Assembly: GCA_910584595.1 (NCBI GenBank)
Contig: CAJUBQ010000047.1
Coordinates: forward strand, 1 to 34,232
DNA from: an uncultured Eubacterium sp.
GTDB taxonomy: Bacteria; Bacillota; Clostridia; Lachnospirales; Lachnospiraceae
Direction: 5' to 3'
Length of the DNA: 34,232 bases
The notes beneath the pieces are model-generated. The model saw nothing but the letters and a program-made list of their open reading frames with translations, made no database searches and was not told where the DNA came from. Made by a program: the position numbers and the translations under genes. Positions within the stretch are counted from its first letter, which is position 1. Every line of letters begins with the position of its first letter. This document shows, in pieces, positions 17,307 to 26,989 of this stretch.

Positions 17307-17324
17307 GAGCAGACTTCTCTGCTC
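17307..17324 (-). terminator. Terminator after the TnpV-like gene
   Basis: GAGCAGA and TCTGCTC form a perfect 7-bp stem with a 4-nt loop. A T-rich stretch (TCTTTCTATT) follows on the minus strand. It separates the mobile-element gene from the R-M promoter. Confidence 0.6.
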
Positions 17325-17331
17325 ATCTTCC

Positions 17332-17685
17332 TTAAAGTATATATTTAATTTCTTCCCTCACAATCTCCTCTGCCCTCGCCCTAATGCAATTCATTCTCTG
17401 CACCCAAAGCATCTGTTCCTGTTCCTTTAACTGTTCTGTCACTTCCTCCTTCTCTGCCATCTGCTCCACAAGCAAATCAAATCTTTCCTCCGCCTGTTCC
17501 TGTATCATAAGCAGATGTTTCTTCAATTTGCCAGATAACAGTAGCCCCAAATAAACACCTCTCCTATGATTCTCTAAATAAGATTTACGCATCAATCCAA
17601 ACTTTCTCAACCCTCCCTCCGGCTCCGGATCAGGTATTAAATTCGGAATCAAGTAATCACCACATTTCTCATAAGTTAAATTCAT
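17332..17685 (-). CDS. TnpV-like transposon-encoded protein
   Basis: A 117-residue protein of the TnpV family common in clostridial mobilizable elements. It shows the family pattern: YEKCGDYLIPNLIPDPEPEG, then RRGVYLGLLLSGKLKKHLLM, QAEERFDLLVEQMAEKEEVT and the conserved end WVQRMNCIRARAEEIVREEI. The biochemical role of TnpV is not established. The protein is small, charged and soluble. It is the last gene of the mobilization segment before the R-M operon and appears intact. Confidence 0.85.
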   Translation of the reverse strand: MNLTYEKCGDYLIPNLIPDPEPEGGLRKFGLMRKSYLENHRRGVYLGLLLSGKLKKHLLMIQEQAEERFDLLVEQMAEKEEVTEQLKEQEQMLWVQRMNCIRARAEEIVREEIKYIL

Positions 17686-17705
17686 TGTCTCTTCCTCTCT
17701 TTCCT

Positions 17706-19062
17706 TTAAAATTTACATTTCCTGTTGCCATCGCTTACTTTTTTCTGTCTGCCCCCCCCTTCCGGCATTTCCCTCTGTCTGTTATGCACATCTGCTTCTG
17801 ATTTTGCGTCCTCCAATCGCTGTTTCATGGTTTTAGGTGCAAGTGATTTTACAAATTCTACAAATGCCTCTACCCAATCCTCTTGATGCTACAAACCGTT
17901 TTAATTTTTCAACTTGGTCAGTAAGTGTATCTATCTTCCGCTCCAAACCAGAAATTTTCTTCTCATACTTATCCAAGAGATGATTTCTTGATACTGCCTT
18001 GCTGAAAGCATCCAGTATTTTATTCCAGTCGCTTTTCTTTACTTTGACATATTCCTCACCACCGAAAAGACTTGTCACTGAAACAGTAACACTTTTCATA
18101 CTTTTTGTTTCCGCTGCCACTTCCTTTGAAATCATTTTAAATGTTTCCACCCTTAAATCATGTTTCGCAAGAACCTCCTTCGCCGCTTCCTCAATCTGCT
18201 CTGTGAGTTCTTGTGCCTGTAACACCAGCTCATTATTTTTCGCCTCCATTTCCTGCATGTGTCCGCAAAGTTCCGATGTTTTCTGTGCAAGATCATCGTT
18301 CTGCTGTTCAAGAATTTCATTCTGCCTATCCAGTGCCACCGCCTGCTGTTCTAGTTCCTCCACTTCACGCATCGTTGCTTTATATTCCGGCAGTGACAGA
18401 TTATCCCTCTGTACACCGAGGACTTCTATCTCAATCCCCTGCTCCCTGCACAGTTCTGTCAGATATTCCCTCTCCCGTTCCTGCCATGCTACCGTTTCAT
18501 TCTGTTTTCTGCTGACCGCCTTTGCAAATCCCATCTGCTGGAATGCTTTTGTCAGGCTGTTGCATGTTTTCATGCCGTTTTTATATCCATGCGCCACAGG
18601 GATATAATCTATATGCAGATGCAGCGTTGCCTCGTCCAAATGCATCACACAGTTAAATAAATATAAATTTGGATTACGTTCTTGAAAAGTCTTTGCATAG
18701 CGGTCTAAGACCTCTATCGCCGCTTTTGCCTCCTCTGTCATCACCCCGTTCTCATCTGCGACCGGAGTATCCGTCTTTTTGCCTATCTGTACGATATTTT
18801 CATAAAATGTCTTTTCCTTGTTTCCGGAGTTCTCTATCTCTTTCAGATAATCGTCTTTCTGCCTGTCCTTGCGCTTCTGCGCCGCATTATAATCTCGAAG
18901 CGCCTGTCCGAAACATTTCTCATAAGCATCTCTTAATGATTCCTGTATGTAAATCCGGTTCCAAGCTGTTCTTTCCGGCACCACATTATTGCAGATAAAA
19001 TCCCTGTTATTGTGCGTAAGATGACCTTTCCCTTTTGGAAAAGAAATTGTTTTTGCCGCCAA
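17706..19062 (-). pseudogene. MobV-family relaxase (Pre/Mob), frameshifted near the C-terminus
   Basis: Plasmid mobilization relaxase with the N-terminal Pre/Mob domain (AAKTISFPKGKGHLTHNNRD) and the metal/catalytic motif VMHLDEATLHLHIDYIPVAHG shortened here to HLDEATLHLHID (about residue 143). A long coiled coil (QQNDDLAQKTSELCGHMQEM) follows. The open frame ends at 17833 in an odd tail (GLGRGICRICKITCT). Shifting frame near 17885 restores EDWVEAFVEFVKSLAPKTMK and a normal end at about 17706. A C8 run at 17752-17759 lies in that tail. The catalytic part is intact, so partial activity is possible. Confidence 0.85.
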
Positions 19063-19085
19063 TGCATCACTCTCTTTCTTATATT

Positions 19086-19320
19086 TTTATGTACCAAGAC
19101 TAACTACGGTTTTGTTACTTTTGTCAAAAGTAAGGCGCCCTGCGGGGCTGATGCCGCAGATACAGCGGCATAGTCTGCCATGAAACCCATCCGGCAGACT
19201 GCTCATTCCGGCAGAATACCACCGTCATTCGCTATGGGCGGCGGTGCCGAATAAAACTTTTCGTAACCGTTCTATAGGCTCCCTTTAAGGATTGAGTACC
19301 GAATATAGAAATTCGGAACC
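19086..19320. other. Candidate oriT / intergenic region with stacked inverted repeats
   Basis: The gene-free stretch upstream of the MobV gene holds three clear inverted repeats. They are TTACTTTTG/CAAAAGTAA (19115-19133), ATGCCGC/GCGGCAT (19151-19171) and AGTCTGCC/GGCAGACT (19172-19200). MobV relaxases usually nick at a hairpin just upstream of their own gene, so this is the likely transfer origin. The exact nick site cannot be named. Confidence 0.5.
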
Positions 19321-19322
19321 GC

Positions 19323-19772
19323 CTATCCGCCCATTGCAAATGCAAACGCCATCATGTCCTCGGACAGTTTCGGCTCCTGCATCCGCTCCATTCCGTCCAC
19401 ATCCGCTTTATCTTCTGAAAGTTCTGCGCCAAAATGGGAATCACGCATATATTCTATGAAAGTTCTGCTCATCTGCTCCGCAAACACTTCCTGCATCTCT
19501 TGGATCATCTTATGGAATCTTTGCTCCAATACCCTGTCAAGCAATTCCGCCAGCTCTCCAAAACTCTGCTCTGACAATTCTAATCGTGAATCCATCACCT
19601 CATCTGCCCTAACCTGTATTTCTCCGTCAAGAATTTCCACAAACGCATCAGAAAGTGCTTTCCCATAAGAACCGTCCTTTCGTGTCATGCCCTGTAAAAA
19701 TTCCCATGTCCTGCGTTGATTTTCATCTTCCATGCAGAATTTTATGTTGCTGCATTTATAGGTCTTTTTCAT
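19323..19772 (-). CDS. Small acidic protein downstream of ParM; possible partition adaptor
   Basis: A 149-residue protein: MKKTYKCSNIKFCMEDENQR, an N-terminal region RKDGSYGKALSDAFVEILDG that could be a ribbon-helix-helix-like segment, a coiled coil (LAELLDRVLEQRFHKMIQEM), and an acidic tail ending DMMAFAFAMGG. It lies 15 bp after the ParM-like gene in the same direction, the position of ParR in actin-type partition operons. Similarity to ParR is not convincing from sequence alone. The name is inference and the family is unknown. Intact. Confidence 0.6.
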   Translation of the reverse strand: MKKTYKCSNIKFCMEDENQRRTWEFLQGMTRKDGSYGKALSDAFVEILDGEIQVRADEVMDSRLELSEQSFGELAELLDRVLEQRFHKMIQEMQEVFAEQMSRTFIEYMRDSHFGAELSEDKADVDGMERMQEPKLSEDMMAFAFAMGG

Positions 19773-19787
19773 TCCATAACCTCATTT

Positions 19788-20718
19788 CTATACCGCCTGT
19801 CTGCGCTGTTTCTGCATTGCAAGGCACTCATATCCTTTGGCATTGGCACAGATGTCCTCAATAAAAGTCACATTCCCTTTTGAAGCAATATCGCTGTAAT
19901 ACCTGAGCAGACAGTCGCCTCCTCCAATCACATATAGATGCACCAAACTTTCCTTATACCCATAGTCAATCAGCCGCTTTAAAATATCTCCTGCATACCG
20001 TTCTGCAATCCGGCTGACTATCCCCGCCACATCATCCGTCCTGCCCTGCAAGCCATTTACCAGTATTGGCTCAATCATAATCTCCGGTATGCTTTCCCCC
20101 CGCTGACTTGGATAATTCCTTTTGGATTTCCTTCATGCAGATAGAAACACCGAATTTGTCCGTCACAAGGCTTTTCTCCAACGGTCTGCCGTCCACAATC
20201 TGCATCACGTTCATCGTACCGTTTCCGATATCTGCTATCATGTTAAAGCCTTTCATCGAACCGGCATTGCATACCGCCGCAAATCCCTGCGGGAACACTT
20301 CCACTCTGCACAAATGCACCCTGTAATTCTCTTTGCGGAATGAGAAGAACAGCTCCTGTTCCTGCATCAGATATTTCTTAAAATCTGCCGCCTGACTTTT
20401 TGCCCAAGCAAGCGGAAGTCCAGCCGCCAGCACCACTTTTACCTCATGAAGACCTCTGAATTTCAGTTCCTCCGCCAGTCCTGCCAGCGTAAGGATAAAG
20501 AAGTCCTGCGAATCGGTCTTGTTGCCCTGATAAATCAAATGGTTTTCCCCGATCACATAATACCTATCTTTATATTTGATATAATTCATACTGACAATCG
20601 GTTCTTCCTCAAAACCTTCCACGCCTGTCCTGAATACCCTGTGCGCCGTCTTAATATTCCCATAGCCATGATCCAAACCAATAATTACTTTCATATTATT
20701 GTTATATTTCTGCATCAT
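19788..20718 (-). pseudogene. ParM/StbA-like actin-fold ATPase, frameshifted at a G6 run
   Basis: Plasmid segregation filament protein. The start region VIIGLDHGYGNIKTAH is the phosphate-1 motif of the actin fold. GFNMIADIGNGTMNVMQIVD is phosphate-2, and HLYVIGGGDCLLRYYSDI is the adenosine motif. The frame is broken at C6 on the plus strand (20096-20101). With five bases the coding strand reads on through a Ser-Ile-Pro-Glu segment into MIEPILVNGLQGRTDD. Both halves are well conserved, so the lesion may be recent or a read error. An AGAGGG site precedes ATG 20718. Confidence 0.8.
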
Positions 20719-20770
20719 AAATGCCCTCTATATTGTTGTTAATCTTGTTATTGGGTTTTCAGTTTTTTCT

Positions 20771-20863
20771 GTTTACACCGTTTACAAATAGCCGAAAGCC
20801 TTGATTTTCTTATATTCTGATGTAAACCCGCCGATTACAAAAATGTAAACAGACTTTGTAAAC
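20771..20863. repeat. Five TGTAAAC repeats: candidate centromere, iterons or operator
   Basis: GTTTACA occurs at 20771-20777 and 20780-20786. Its reverse complement TGTAAAC occurs at 20821-20827, 20844-20850 and 20857-20863. All five lie within 93 bp between the VapE helicase gene and the ParM-like gene. Clustered short repeats here suit a partition site (parC), replication iterons or an operator for the partition genes. Confidence 0.6.
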
Positions 20864-20896
20864 GGAATAAAAAAGAGTATAAAATAAAACAATACT

Positions 20897-22242
20897 TTAC
20901 CCAAAAGGTGTCTGCACATTATTCAGCAATGGAGAAAAACCCTGACTATCAGCCTTATGCTCCCATCCCCTCTGCAATCCATACTTATCAAACCTGTGAG
21001 AACTGACTTTCTCCCACCCGTCAATACAGGTGTTCATAATACTGTTAATCTCCCATTGTTTCGGTTCTTCGTACTCGTGCCGAAGCGCTTCTCTGTAAAT
21101 CATCTCACTGCATACATATTCGTCAGTACAGTCATCCAACCATGCCTGAATAATTCCAACCTTTGTATCTTCCGGCATAAACTGTTTCTGCATCTCCTTC
21201 AAGTATTCTTCCATTTCCTTTGACAGCTTCAGCTCATGTGTACAGTTCTTGTAGATAACCATGGCCTCCGCCCATGCCTGCACAATATATTTCCTCGCCT
21301 CCTTTTCGTCTGCAAGTATATGTTTCTCCACACGCTCCTGATGAACCAGAACAGGCGCAAATCTTCTCTTCCCCGTCCTGTCCAGCGGAAGAAAGTCAAG
21401 GTTGTTTGATGTGCCGACAAAGATACACTGTCTTGGTCTGTCCTCCGCATAAGTCTGATACGGAATACGGTATGTTTCTTTCTGCCTGCTTAAAAATGAT
21501 TTAATATCTTCAATGCTTTTTGCATTGACAGTGGCAAGCATTTCCGACATTTCAATAATCCAATGCCCCTGCATCTTGCTGTAAACATTTTCATCATCCA
21601 TACGCTTCAAATCATCCGTAACCACTCGTCATTGACAGCAAGGAAACGTAAGAATGTGGATTTTCCTGCACCCTGTCCTCCGACAAGGCAGACCATAATC
21701 TCAAACTTACAGCCCGGCTCATAAATACGATGTATCGCCGCCAGCATCAGAAGCCGCATAATTTCCCTTGTATACTCATTATCATCTGCGCTGAGATAGC
21801 ATGGTAGCAGATCTGCAATCCGGTTTTTCCCATCTCATTGCAGTTTTTCAAGAAATTCCCTTATCGGGTGATAACTTTTCTCACTGGCTATAATACTGAC
21901 AGCTTTGTTAATCGCTTTATCACTGGAAATTCCATAATTCGTTTCTATGTACCGCTGGATCTGGTACATATCCACATCAGTAACACAGCTTACATTCCGT
22001 TTCCATGACAGCGGCTTCACAATGTCAGTTTTATTTGTCAGCTCATTTTTACATATAGCATCTTTCAGCACCGGATCTCTGTATAAAATAGTCATGCAGT
22101 TTTCGATGGAAGATTTCACATTCCCTTTCTGCATTCTCGTAAGCGATTCCAGCACATCCTCAACCACACTCATTTCTGTATCAAGCGCTTCCCCGACTGC
22201 ATTCCATAATTCGTTTTCTGCCTGCGCAGACTTTTCCTGCAA
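20897..22242 (-). pseudogene. VapE-family (virulence-associated E) helicase, nonsense and frameshift
   Basis: Plasmid/phage-type replication helicase assembled from three frames. The head (from TTG 22242, MQEKSAQAENELWNAVGEAL) runs to LEKLQ and then TGA at 21835-21837. The same frame continues DGKNRIADLLPCYLSADDNE and the Walker A CLVGGQGAGKSTFLRFLAV. The family normally has Trp at the stop, so TGG to TGA is likely. A frameshift near 21620 leads to DDLKRMDDENVYSKMQGHWI, CIFVGTSNNLDFLPLDRTGK and RRFAPV, the typical VapE sensor region. The C-terminus at 20897 looks normal. The start is uncertain. Confidence 0.85.
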
Positions 22243-22836
22243 CTTCCGCCACCTTCTTTCTATCTTTTAAAAATAATTCCTGCCTTTCTGCAACATCTCC
22301 CATGCACAGAATGTCAAGCCAGTAGTTCATAACCGGCTCCGCATGAAGCGTCTGCGCATAATCCTCTGAAAAAATAATGTCAGGCGGTTTTCCAATCAAG
22401 AAACGATTTACACTGTCAATCTCTGAAATACAGTTCTTCAATATGGCAACCGTCTGGTTAGACTACTTTTCAAAACGTTTACGAATATGCATTACTCTTT
22501 CACGTTCTGCTTTTTCCCTACGGATGCGCTCTTTTTCCTGCACACCCAACTCCGTATTTCCCCTTATGTCAACAGGCAGAGAAAAATCCTCTATCAGCTT
22601 TAACGCCGCATCAAACTGTGACAATCCATACCTGCGGGAAACATAATCAATCACATCTCCGCCGACACCACAGGCAAAACAGTGATAATTCTTATCAATC
22701 TTCATGCTTGGGTGTCTGTCATCATGGAAGGGGGGCAACACGCTAAACCATTCCTTTTAACCTGCAAACCATAATATTCTGCCGCCTGCCTTGCCGTCAG
22801 ATGTTCTTTTACCCCTGAAAAAATATTCAATTTTAC
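22181..22836 (-). pseudogene. CHC2 zinc-finger primase-like protein, frameshift and internal stop
   Basis: The N-terminus reads KLNIFSGVKEHLTARQAAEY, then NGLACCP. After a shift at a G6 run (22730-22735) it continues FHDDRHPSMKIDKNYHCFAC and GVGGDVIDYVSRRYG. Together these form the CHC2 zinc finger (Cys-Cys-Pro-Phe-His, CxxC) of DnaG-type primases. Four bases in the run would restore it. A TAG at 22463-22465 interrupts the middle. The same frame continues SNQTVAILKNCISEIDSVNR and ends at 22181. The best ribosome site (AAAAGGAG) is followed 8 nt later by GTA (22836-22834), where GTG would be expected. Confidence 0.75.
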
Positions 22837-22942
22837 AGCTTTCTCTCCTTTTCATCCATAAAAGTCTCTGCTATAATAAATCTACAAATATATACAAAGA
22901 GGCTCGTCCTTTTTTGCACTCAGATTAAGTTGCTCCAACAAC

Positions 22943-23278
22943 CTAATCTGTCTCCGAAATGTCCCTGTTACCAGCAGGGGCATTTCCATTCCGCCCGATT
23001 ACTAATAACTGCTTTATCAGCTCCATCAATAACTTTTCATCTTCCGTATTCCCATTTTTCAGTTGATCCAATATCTGTTCTAATACTTTTGCAACCCTGT
23101 TAGACATATAATTTCCAACAGTTACCGTTACTTCCTTCCCTAATATGGCTTTGCGGTAATAATCTCCTTTAGGAAGTCCCGATAGGATAATCTTCGCTTC
23201 TACTTGGGCTTTTTCTTCATCACTCAGCCAGAAAGCGATTGTATTACGGCGAAACCTCGCTTCACGCTTACACGCCAC
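22943..23278 (-). CDS. MobC-like relaxosome accessory protein
   Basis: About 111 residues from GTG 23278 (VACKREARFRRNTIAFWLSD), chosen because GAGGGGTGAGG lies just upstream. The sequence RNTIAFWLSDEEKAQVEAKI and SGLPKGDYYRKAILGKEV matches the MobC-type ribbon-helix-helix pattern that helps a relaxase open oriT. A basic N-terminus and a helical C-terminus (VAKVLEQILDQLKNGNTEDE) follow. It overlaps the end of the repaired integrase frame by 11 bp, so the two genes were coupled. The frame is intact, although its upstream partner is dead. Confidence 0.72.
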   Translation of the reverse strand: MACKREARFRRNTIAFWLSDEEKAQVEAKIILSGLPKGDYYRKAILGKEVTVTVGNYMSNRVAKVLEQILDQLKNGNTEDEKLLMELIKQLLVIGRNGNAPAGNRDISETD

Positions 23279-24332
23279 TTTCCTCACCCCTCTCCACTTT
23301 TCCAAGCCTGTCTGCAATTTTTATCTGCGCATCCATAGACTGATGACAATATACTTCAATCGTAGTCGTAACTTTCCCATGCCCTAACCTTTTCGAATCT
23401 CTACAGGACTAAATCCCATCTGCACGAGCATACTCGCATGGCTGTGTCTGGTACAATGGACAATAATCTTTTTCACGCCTGACAGCTTGATTCCACGTTC
23501 CATTTCATGCTCAAAGAAACTCTTTGTCCTTCCTGCAAAAAGACGTGTGCCAGCCCTTGCCCGATAAAGCGTTGAAATATACTCTTTGATTACCTCCTGC
23601 AATTCCTTGTGTATGGTAATTACCCTTATGGAACTTTCCGTTTTCGGCGCAGTAATTAAATCTTCTCCGTCAATCCTCGCAAGGGATTCATCAACGGTAA
23701 TCGTGCCTTCCTCAAAATTTATATCCTTTACCTGAATGGCAAGCAGTTCTCCAAGTCGCATCCCCGTCCAGAATAGAATCTGAAATGCAACCCACGAATC
23801 CTGCTTATCCATAATCGCATCCGAGAACTTCTGAAATTCCTCCAAAGTCCAGTACGGTCTTTCATCCGCCCTGCTCTTACCCATGCTTCCCGCTTTCCGG
23901 CATGGATTGGAGCGCAAATCGTAAAAATTGACTGCATAATTTAGAATTGCGCTGAGCTGGTTATGTATGGTTTTCAGGTAAGTCGGCTTGAATCCTTTCT
24001 CCATCATCTCGCCCTGCCACTTTCTTATCATAGGCGCTGTGATTTCATTGATTGGCGTACTGCCAAAGTAAGGCATAACCTTATCGTTCATCACATATTC
24101 TTTCTGCTTCATGGTTGTCTTTCACAAGCGTTTTTCCATATCCGCCTAATAAATCTCCCAAAAATCAGCCAGCGTCATTGTCGGATCAGAGGACTGCTGC
24201 AATAAGAAATGGGCATACCATTCTTCCGCTTCCTTCTTGGTTTTGAAGCCTCTTTTTTGCTCCTGTCCAGTCCGTCCAGCGGTACTGTATTCTCCAAGTG
24301 CCGTTTGGATCTTTCTTCGCATTACAACTCAT
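23268..24332 (-). pseudogene. Tyrosine integrase no. 1, heavily degraded
   Basis: Starts ATG 24332 after GGGAGG (MSCNAKKDPNGTWRIQYRW), then shifts frame near 24260 to KRGFKTKKEAEEWYAHFLLQ. TAG (24146-24148) and TGA (24122-24124) interrupt the N-terminal SAM-like domain. The body is open: WTGMRLGELLAIQVKD contains catalytic Arg and VHCTRHSHASMLVQMG the His-x-x-Arg motif. A base is missing near 23396, after which KRLGHGKVTTTIEVYCHQSM with the catalytic Tyr appears out of frame. At least four independent lesions are present, so no integrase activity is expected. Confidence 0.9.
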
Positions 24333-24342
24333 ACAACTGCCT

Positions 24343-24610
24343 CCCTATATTGACAAGTGATTTTCCTTAAAAAAATCAAGGAATTTTAGTTTCATATCTC
24401 AGATGAATGAGCCAAGGAGATGGACATTTCTCTGTATCTGGTACGAAAATAGAGGGTGTTGGGTACACGAAGTAGAACGTCTTTGTTTTCGTTCTACATG
24501 GCCTTGTGTATCCCCTTCCTTCTATGGCAGCGAACCTCCCGTGTCTACCAGGATCTCCGCCTCGCGGGTCCTAACTTCCTTCGTTCCGCCTGTCCATAAC
24601 CAGGGTGAAG
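24343..24610. other. Gene-free stretch with a long hairpin, origin unknown
   Basis: Between integrase 1 and the IS3 element there is no credible gene. On the minus strand GTAGAACG pairs perfectly with CGTTCTAC, and outer bases (GGATACAC against GTGTACCC) extend the stem. A remnant of a group II intron or of another IS end is possible, but no diagnostic motif is seen. The sequence does not encode the missing end of integrase 2. Confidence 0.4.
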
Positions 24611-24729
24611 TGGTATACTAAAACTGGACACGGAGGGGGTGGAAATTAGACAGGGTATATGGTAAGATTGAACACTGCATATCTTATACATAAACACAAT
24701 CCCCTATGAAATGAACAGGAGGTTTATCA

Positions 24730-25098
24730 ATGAGTTATACAAGGGAAGAACGGCTGGACATCGGAAAACAGATTTACAACAATGAATTAAGCAAAAGCGA
24801 TGCAGCCATAAAATACAGTATCAGCGAGGGCACAGCCAGAGATTACATGAGACTGTACCGGGATGTGAACGGCCTGCCGCCCAAAAACAGGATTCAAAAA
24901 GATGAAAATACCGTGAGAATAAACACATATTCTTCCGAACCGGATCTGTCTGAATACGAATCAATGACAAAAGAGGAACTTATTAAGGAACTGGTGAAAT
25001 CACGGATTAGTGAAGCACGGTTAAAAAAAGGATACGAAGTGAAAGGGGATGGTGCAGACAGGACAATTACAATCTTCGACAGCTGGAATATGAAATAA
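24730..25098 (+). CDS. IS3-family OrfA
   Basis: A 122-residue helix-turn-helix protein (MSYTREERLDIGKQIYNNEL, then SKSDAAIKYSISEGTARDYM) that binds the IS ends. It ends LKKGYEVKGDGADRTITIFD and SWNMK. AGGAGG lies 8-9 nt before ATG 24730. The OrfB frame is open from just before the OrfA stop (EIILELSGEFPVSVLCESMG), so the active transposase is probably made by a -1 ribosomal frameshift near ATGAAATAATA, as in other IS3 elements. No lesion is visible. Confidence 0.88.
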   Translation: MSYTREERLDIGKQIYNNELSKSDAAIKYSISEGTARDYMRLYRDVNGLPPKNRIQKDENTVRINTYSSEPDLSEYESMTKEELIKELVKSRISEARLKKGYEVKGDGADRTITIFDSWNMK

Positions 25099-25130
25099 TA
25101 CTGGAATTATCTGGTGAATTTCCAGTCAGT

Positions 25131-25949
25131 GTGCTGTGCGAATCCATGGGTATCCAGAGAAGCAGCTTCTATTATTGGAAGAAACGTCTTTCTGATCCGG
25201 CTCCTAAAATAAAAGCACTTGCAGACAATGTCATTCTGTTCAGGGAATATCATTTGAAATATCCATCACACGGATACCGGTGGCTGAGCGCAAAAATAAG
25301 GCTTGATACAGGACTAAAGGTTTCTAATACGTATGCGCATAAATGCTGCAAAATTGCCGGCATAAAAAGTGAATCAAAGCATTACCGGTATAAAAAGCCA
25401 GGCGAACCCCGCAAAGTGTATCCGAACCTGATTCTCGCAGGGCTCAAAATTGACGGGCCAATGCAGTGCATTGTGAGCGACATGACTGCATTCCGGTTAA
25501 AAGGCATTTATTATGAACTGACACTGTATATGGATCTTTGGAATAACGAAATATTAAGCCATTCACTTTCTGCAAAACGCGGTGACCGCATGACATACAT
25601 CAGCGGCCTGCATGACCTTATAGAACTTAAGAAACAGCATCCGGAATACAGAACAGTGCTGCATTCAGATCAGGGATCCGTATATGCATCAAAAAACTAC
25701 AATGACCTGCTGGGAACATGCGGTATCATCCACTCTATGTCATGCGCTGGAACTCCGACAGACAATGCAGCAATGGAATCCATCAATGGATGGATAAAAT
25801 CAGAACTGTTTACGGATTTTCATCTGCAGGGTGAAAATATCAAAGAAGAAATGGCTGCATACATAAAATTTTTCAACGAGGAACGGCCTGCATACTCACT
25901 GGGGTATTTAACGCCCAAACAGTATAGAGAAACATATGCAACTGTATAA
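25131..25949 (+). CDS. IS3-family OrfB (DDE integrase domain)
   Basis: The catalytic part of the IS3 transposase. After the HTH_21 region (YPSHGYRWLSAKIRLDTGLK) come the DDE residues in IVSDMTAFRLKG, VLHSDQGSVYASKNY and PTDNAAMESINGWIKSELF. The usual end follows (FFNEERPAYSLGYLTPKQYR). The listed start is the first in-frame ATG-like context. Coding in the fusion frame begins further upstream, near 25095. All catalytic residues are present, making this the only apparently functional transposase in the window. Confidence 0.92.
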   Translation: MLCESMGIQRSSFYYWKKRLSDPAPKIKALADNVILFREYHLKYPSHGYRWLSAKIRLDTGLKVSNTYAHKCCKIAGIKSESKHYRYKKPGEPRKVYPNLILAGLKIDGPMQCIVSDMTAFRLKGIYYELTLYMDLWNNEILSHSLSAKRGDRMTYISGLHDLIELKKQHPEYRTVLHSDQGSVYASKNYNDLLGTCGIIHSMSCAGTPTDNAAMESINGWIKSELFTDFHLQGENIKEEMAAYIKFFNEERPAYSLGYLTPKQYRETYATV

Positions 25950-25981
25950 TACTTTATAGATTGTATGTCAAAAAATACAAT

Positions 25982-26989
25982 TTAAGTGTCCAATTTTTGT
26001 TGACCAGTGCACCCCATGCGCTCAGCTATTGCGACCGGTGAAAATCCAAGTTCAATACAATGCGCCACATGTGAGTGCCTAAGGTCATGGATACGGATTC
26101 TTTTCACACCGGCTGCTTTTGCTCCCCGATCCATCTCATGATGCAGGTAACTTTTAGAAAACGTAAATAATCTTGTACTGCTGTCAAGCCTATAAAGCAT
26201 TTCAAAATAATTTTCTAATTCCCGGCAAAGGAACTCCGGCAGTTCGATCACCCGGTTGCTTTTTTCCGTTTTTGGTGACGTGATGTAATCTTTTCCTTCC
26301 AGACGCTGATAAGATTTATTGATATTCAATTTTCTTGTTTCCAGATTAACGTCCCCACGTTCCAATGCCAGCAGCTCACCCTCACGTATTCCTGTCGAGT
26401 ATAAAATTTCAAAAGCATAAAAAGATACCGGCTTATCTTTCATCATCTCTGAAAATCTTAAATATTCCTCTTTTGTCCAAAACATCATCTCTCTTGAACT
26501 CAATTTCCCCATTTTTCCTGCCTGGTTGGATGGATTTACCGATAAGCCGTAAAATCTGCAGGCATGGTTAAAAATAGCGCTTAACTGATTCTGCACTGTA
26601 CGCAGATACGTTTGTGAATATGGCCTGTCATTTTCATCTCTCATGCTTAACAGCTGATTCTGCCACTGGATCACATCTGTTGCAGAAACTTCTGCAAGGC
26701 TCTTTTTCGCAAAATAAGGAATAATTTTTGAATCAATAATATGCTTTTTTGTCAGGAATGTATTCAGTTTGAGCCTTGGCTTCATATCCTCCATATAACT
26801 CTCAACAAACTGCGGAAATCCCATGTTAACATCCTTAGACTTTTTTAAAAGAAACTCCCTTTCATATGCCAGGGCTTCTCTTTTTGTTGCAAAGCCACGT
26901 TTTGTATGTACCTGTTTTTCACCCTGCCAGTCTTTATACCTGATATAAACTTTCCATGTACCCCTTTTTTCATCTTTGCTAGCTGACAT
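25982..26989 (-). pseudogene. Tyrosine integrase no. 2, C-terminus removed at the IS3 end
   Basis: Start ATG 26989 (MSASKDEKRGTWKVYIRYKD) has AAGGAGG 8 nt upstream and overlaps the preceding gene by 11 bp. The arm-binding and SAM-like domains are complete. Catalytic residues visible are Arg in YSTGIREGELLALERGD and IHDLRHSHVAHCIELG. At AIAERMG the frame enters the IS (CTGQQKLDT, stop), so the last His/Trp box and the nucleophilic Tyr are lost. The missing end is not found on the other side of the IS. Inactive as it stands. Confidence 0.92.

Larger units (their letters stand above)
24611..26006 (+). mobile_element. IS3-family insertion sequence, apparently complete
   Basis: A 1396-bp element with related ends. 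The left end TGGTATACTAAAACTGGA and the reverse complement of the right end, TGGTCAACAAAAATTGGA, agree at 14 of 18 positions, and CAC follows in both. It carries OrfA and OrfB. The bases next to the two ends (AAG on the left, GTG on the right) do not match, so no target duplication remains. Confidence 0.85.

Noticed and set aside
17833..19062. Treating the MobV frame as a complete gene
   Set aside because: Its last 12 or so residues are unlike the rest, and a coherent C-terminal tail continues in another frame to 17706, so a frameshift is more likely.
20897..22465. TGA or TAG read as an amino acid (recoded stops)
   Set aside because: All three stop codons interrupt different genes, and intact genes here use TGG for Trp and end normally at TGA, TAG or TAA. 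Decay explains the pattern better.
24343..24610. Group II intron remnant
   Set aside because: A strong stem is present, but no domain V, no typical intron boundary and no reverse transcriptase fragment could be recognised.
24403..24621. Plus-strand open frame of 72 codons before the IS3 element
   Set aside because: It is Cys/Arg/Pro-rich with no family resemblance and no ribosome site, it covers a long hairpin, and it runs into the IS end.
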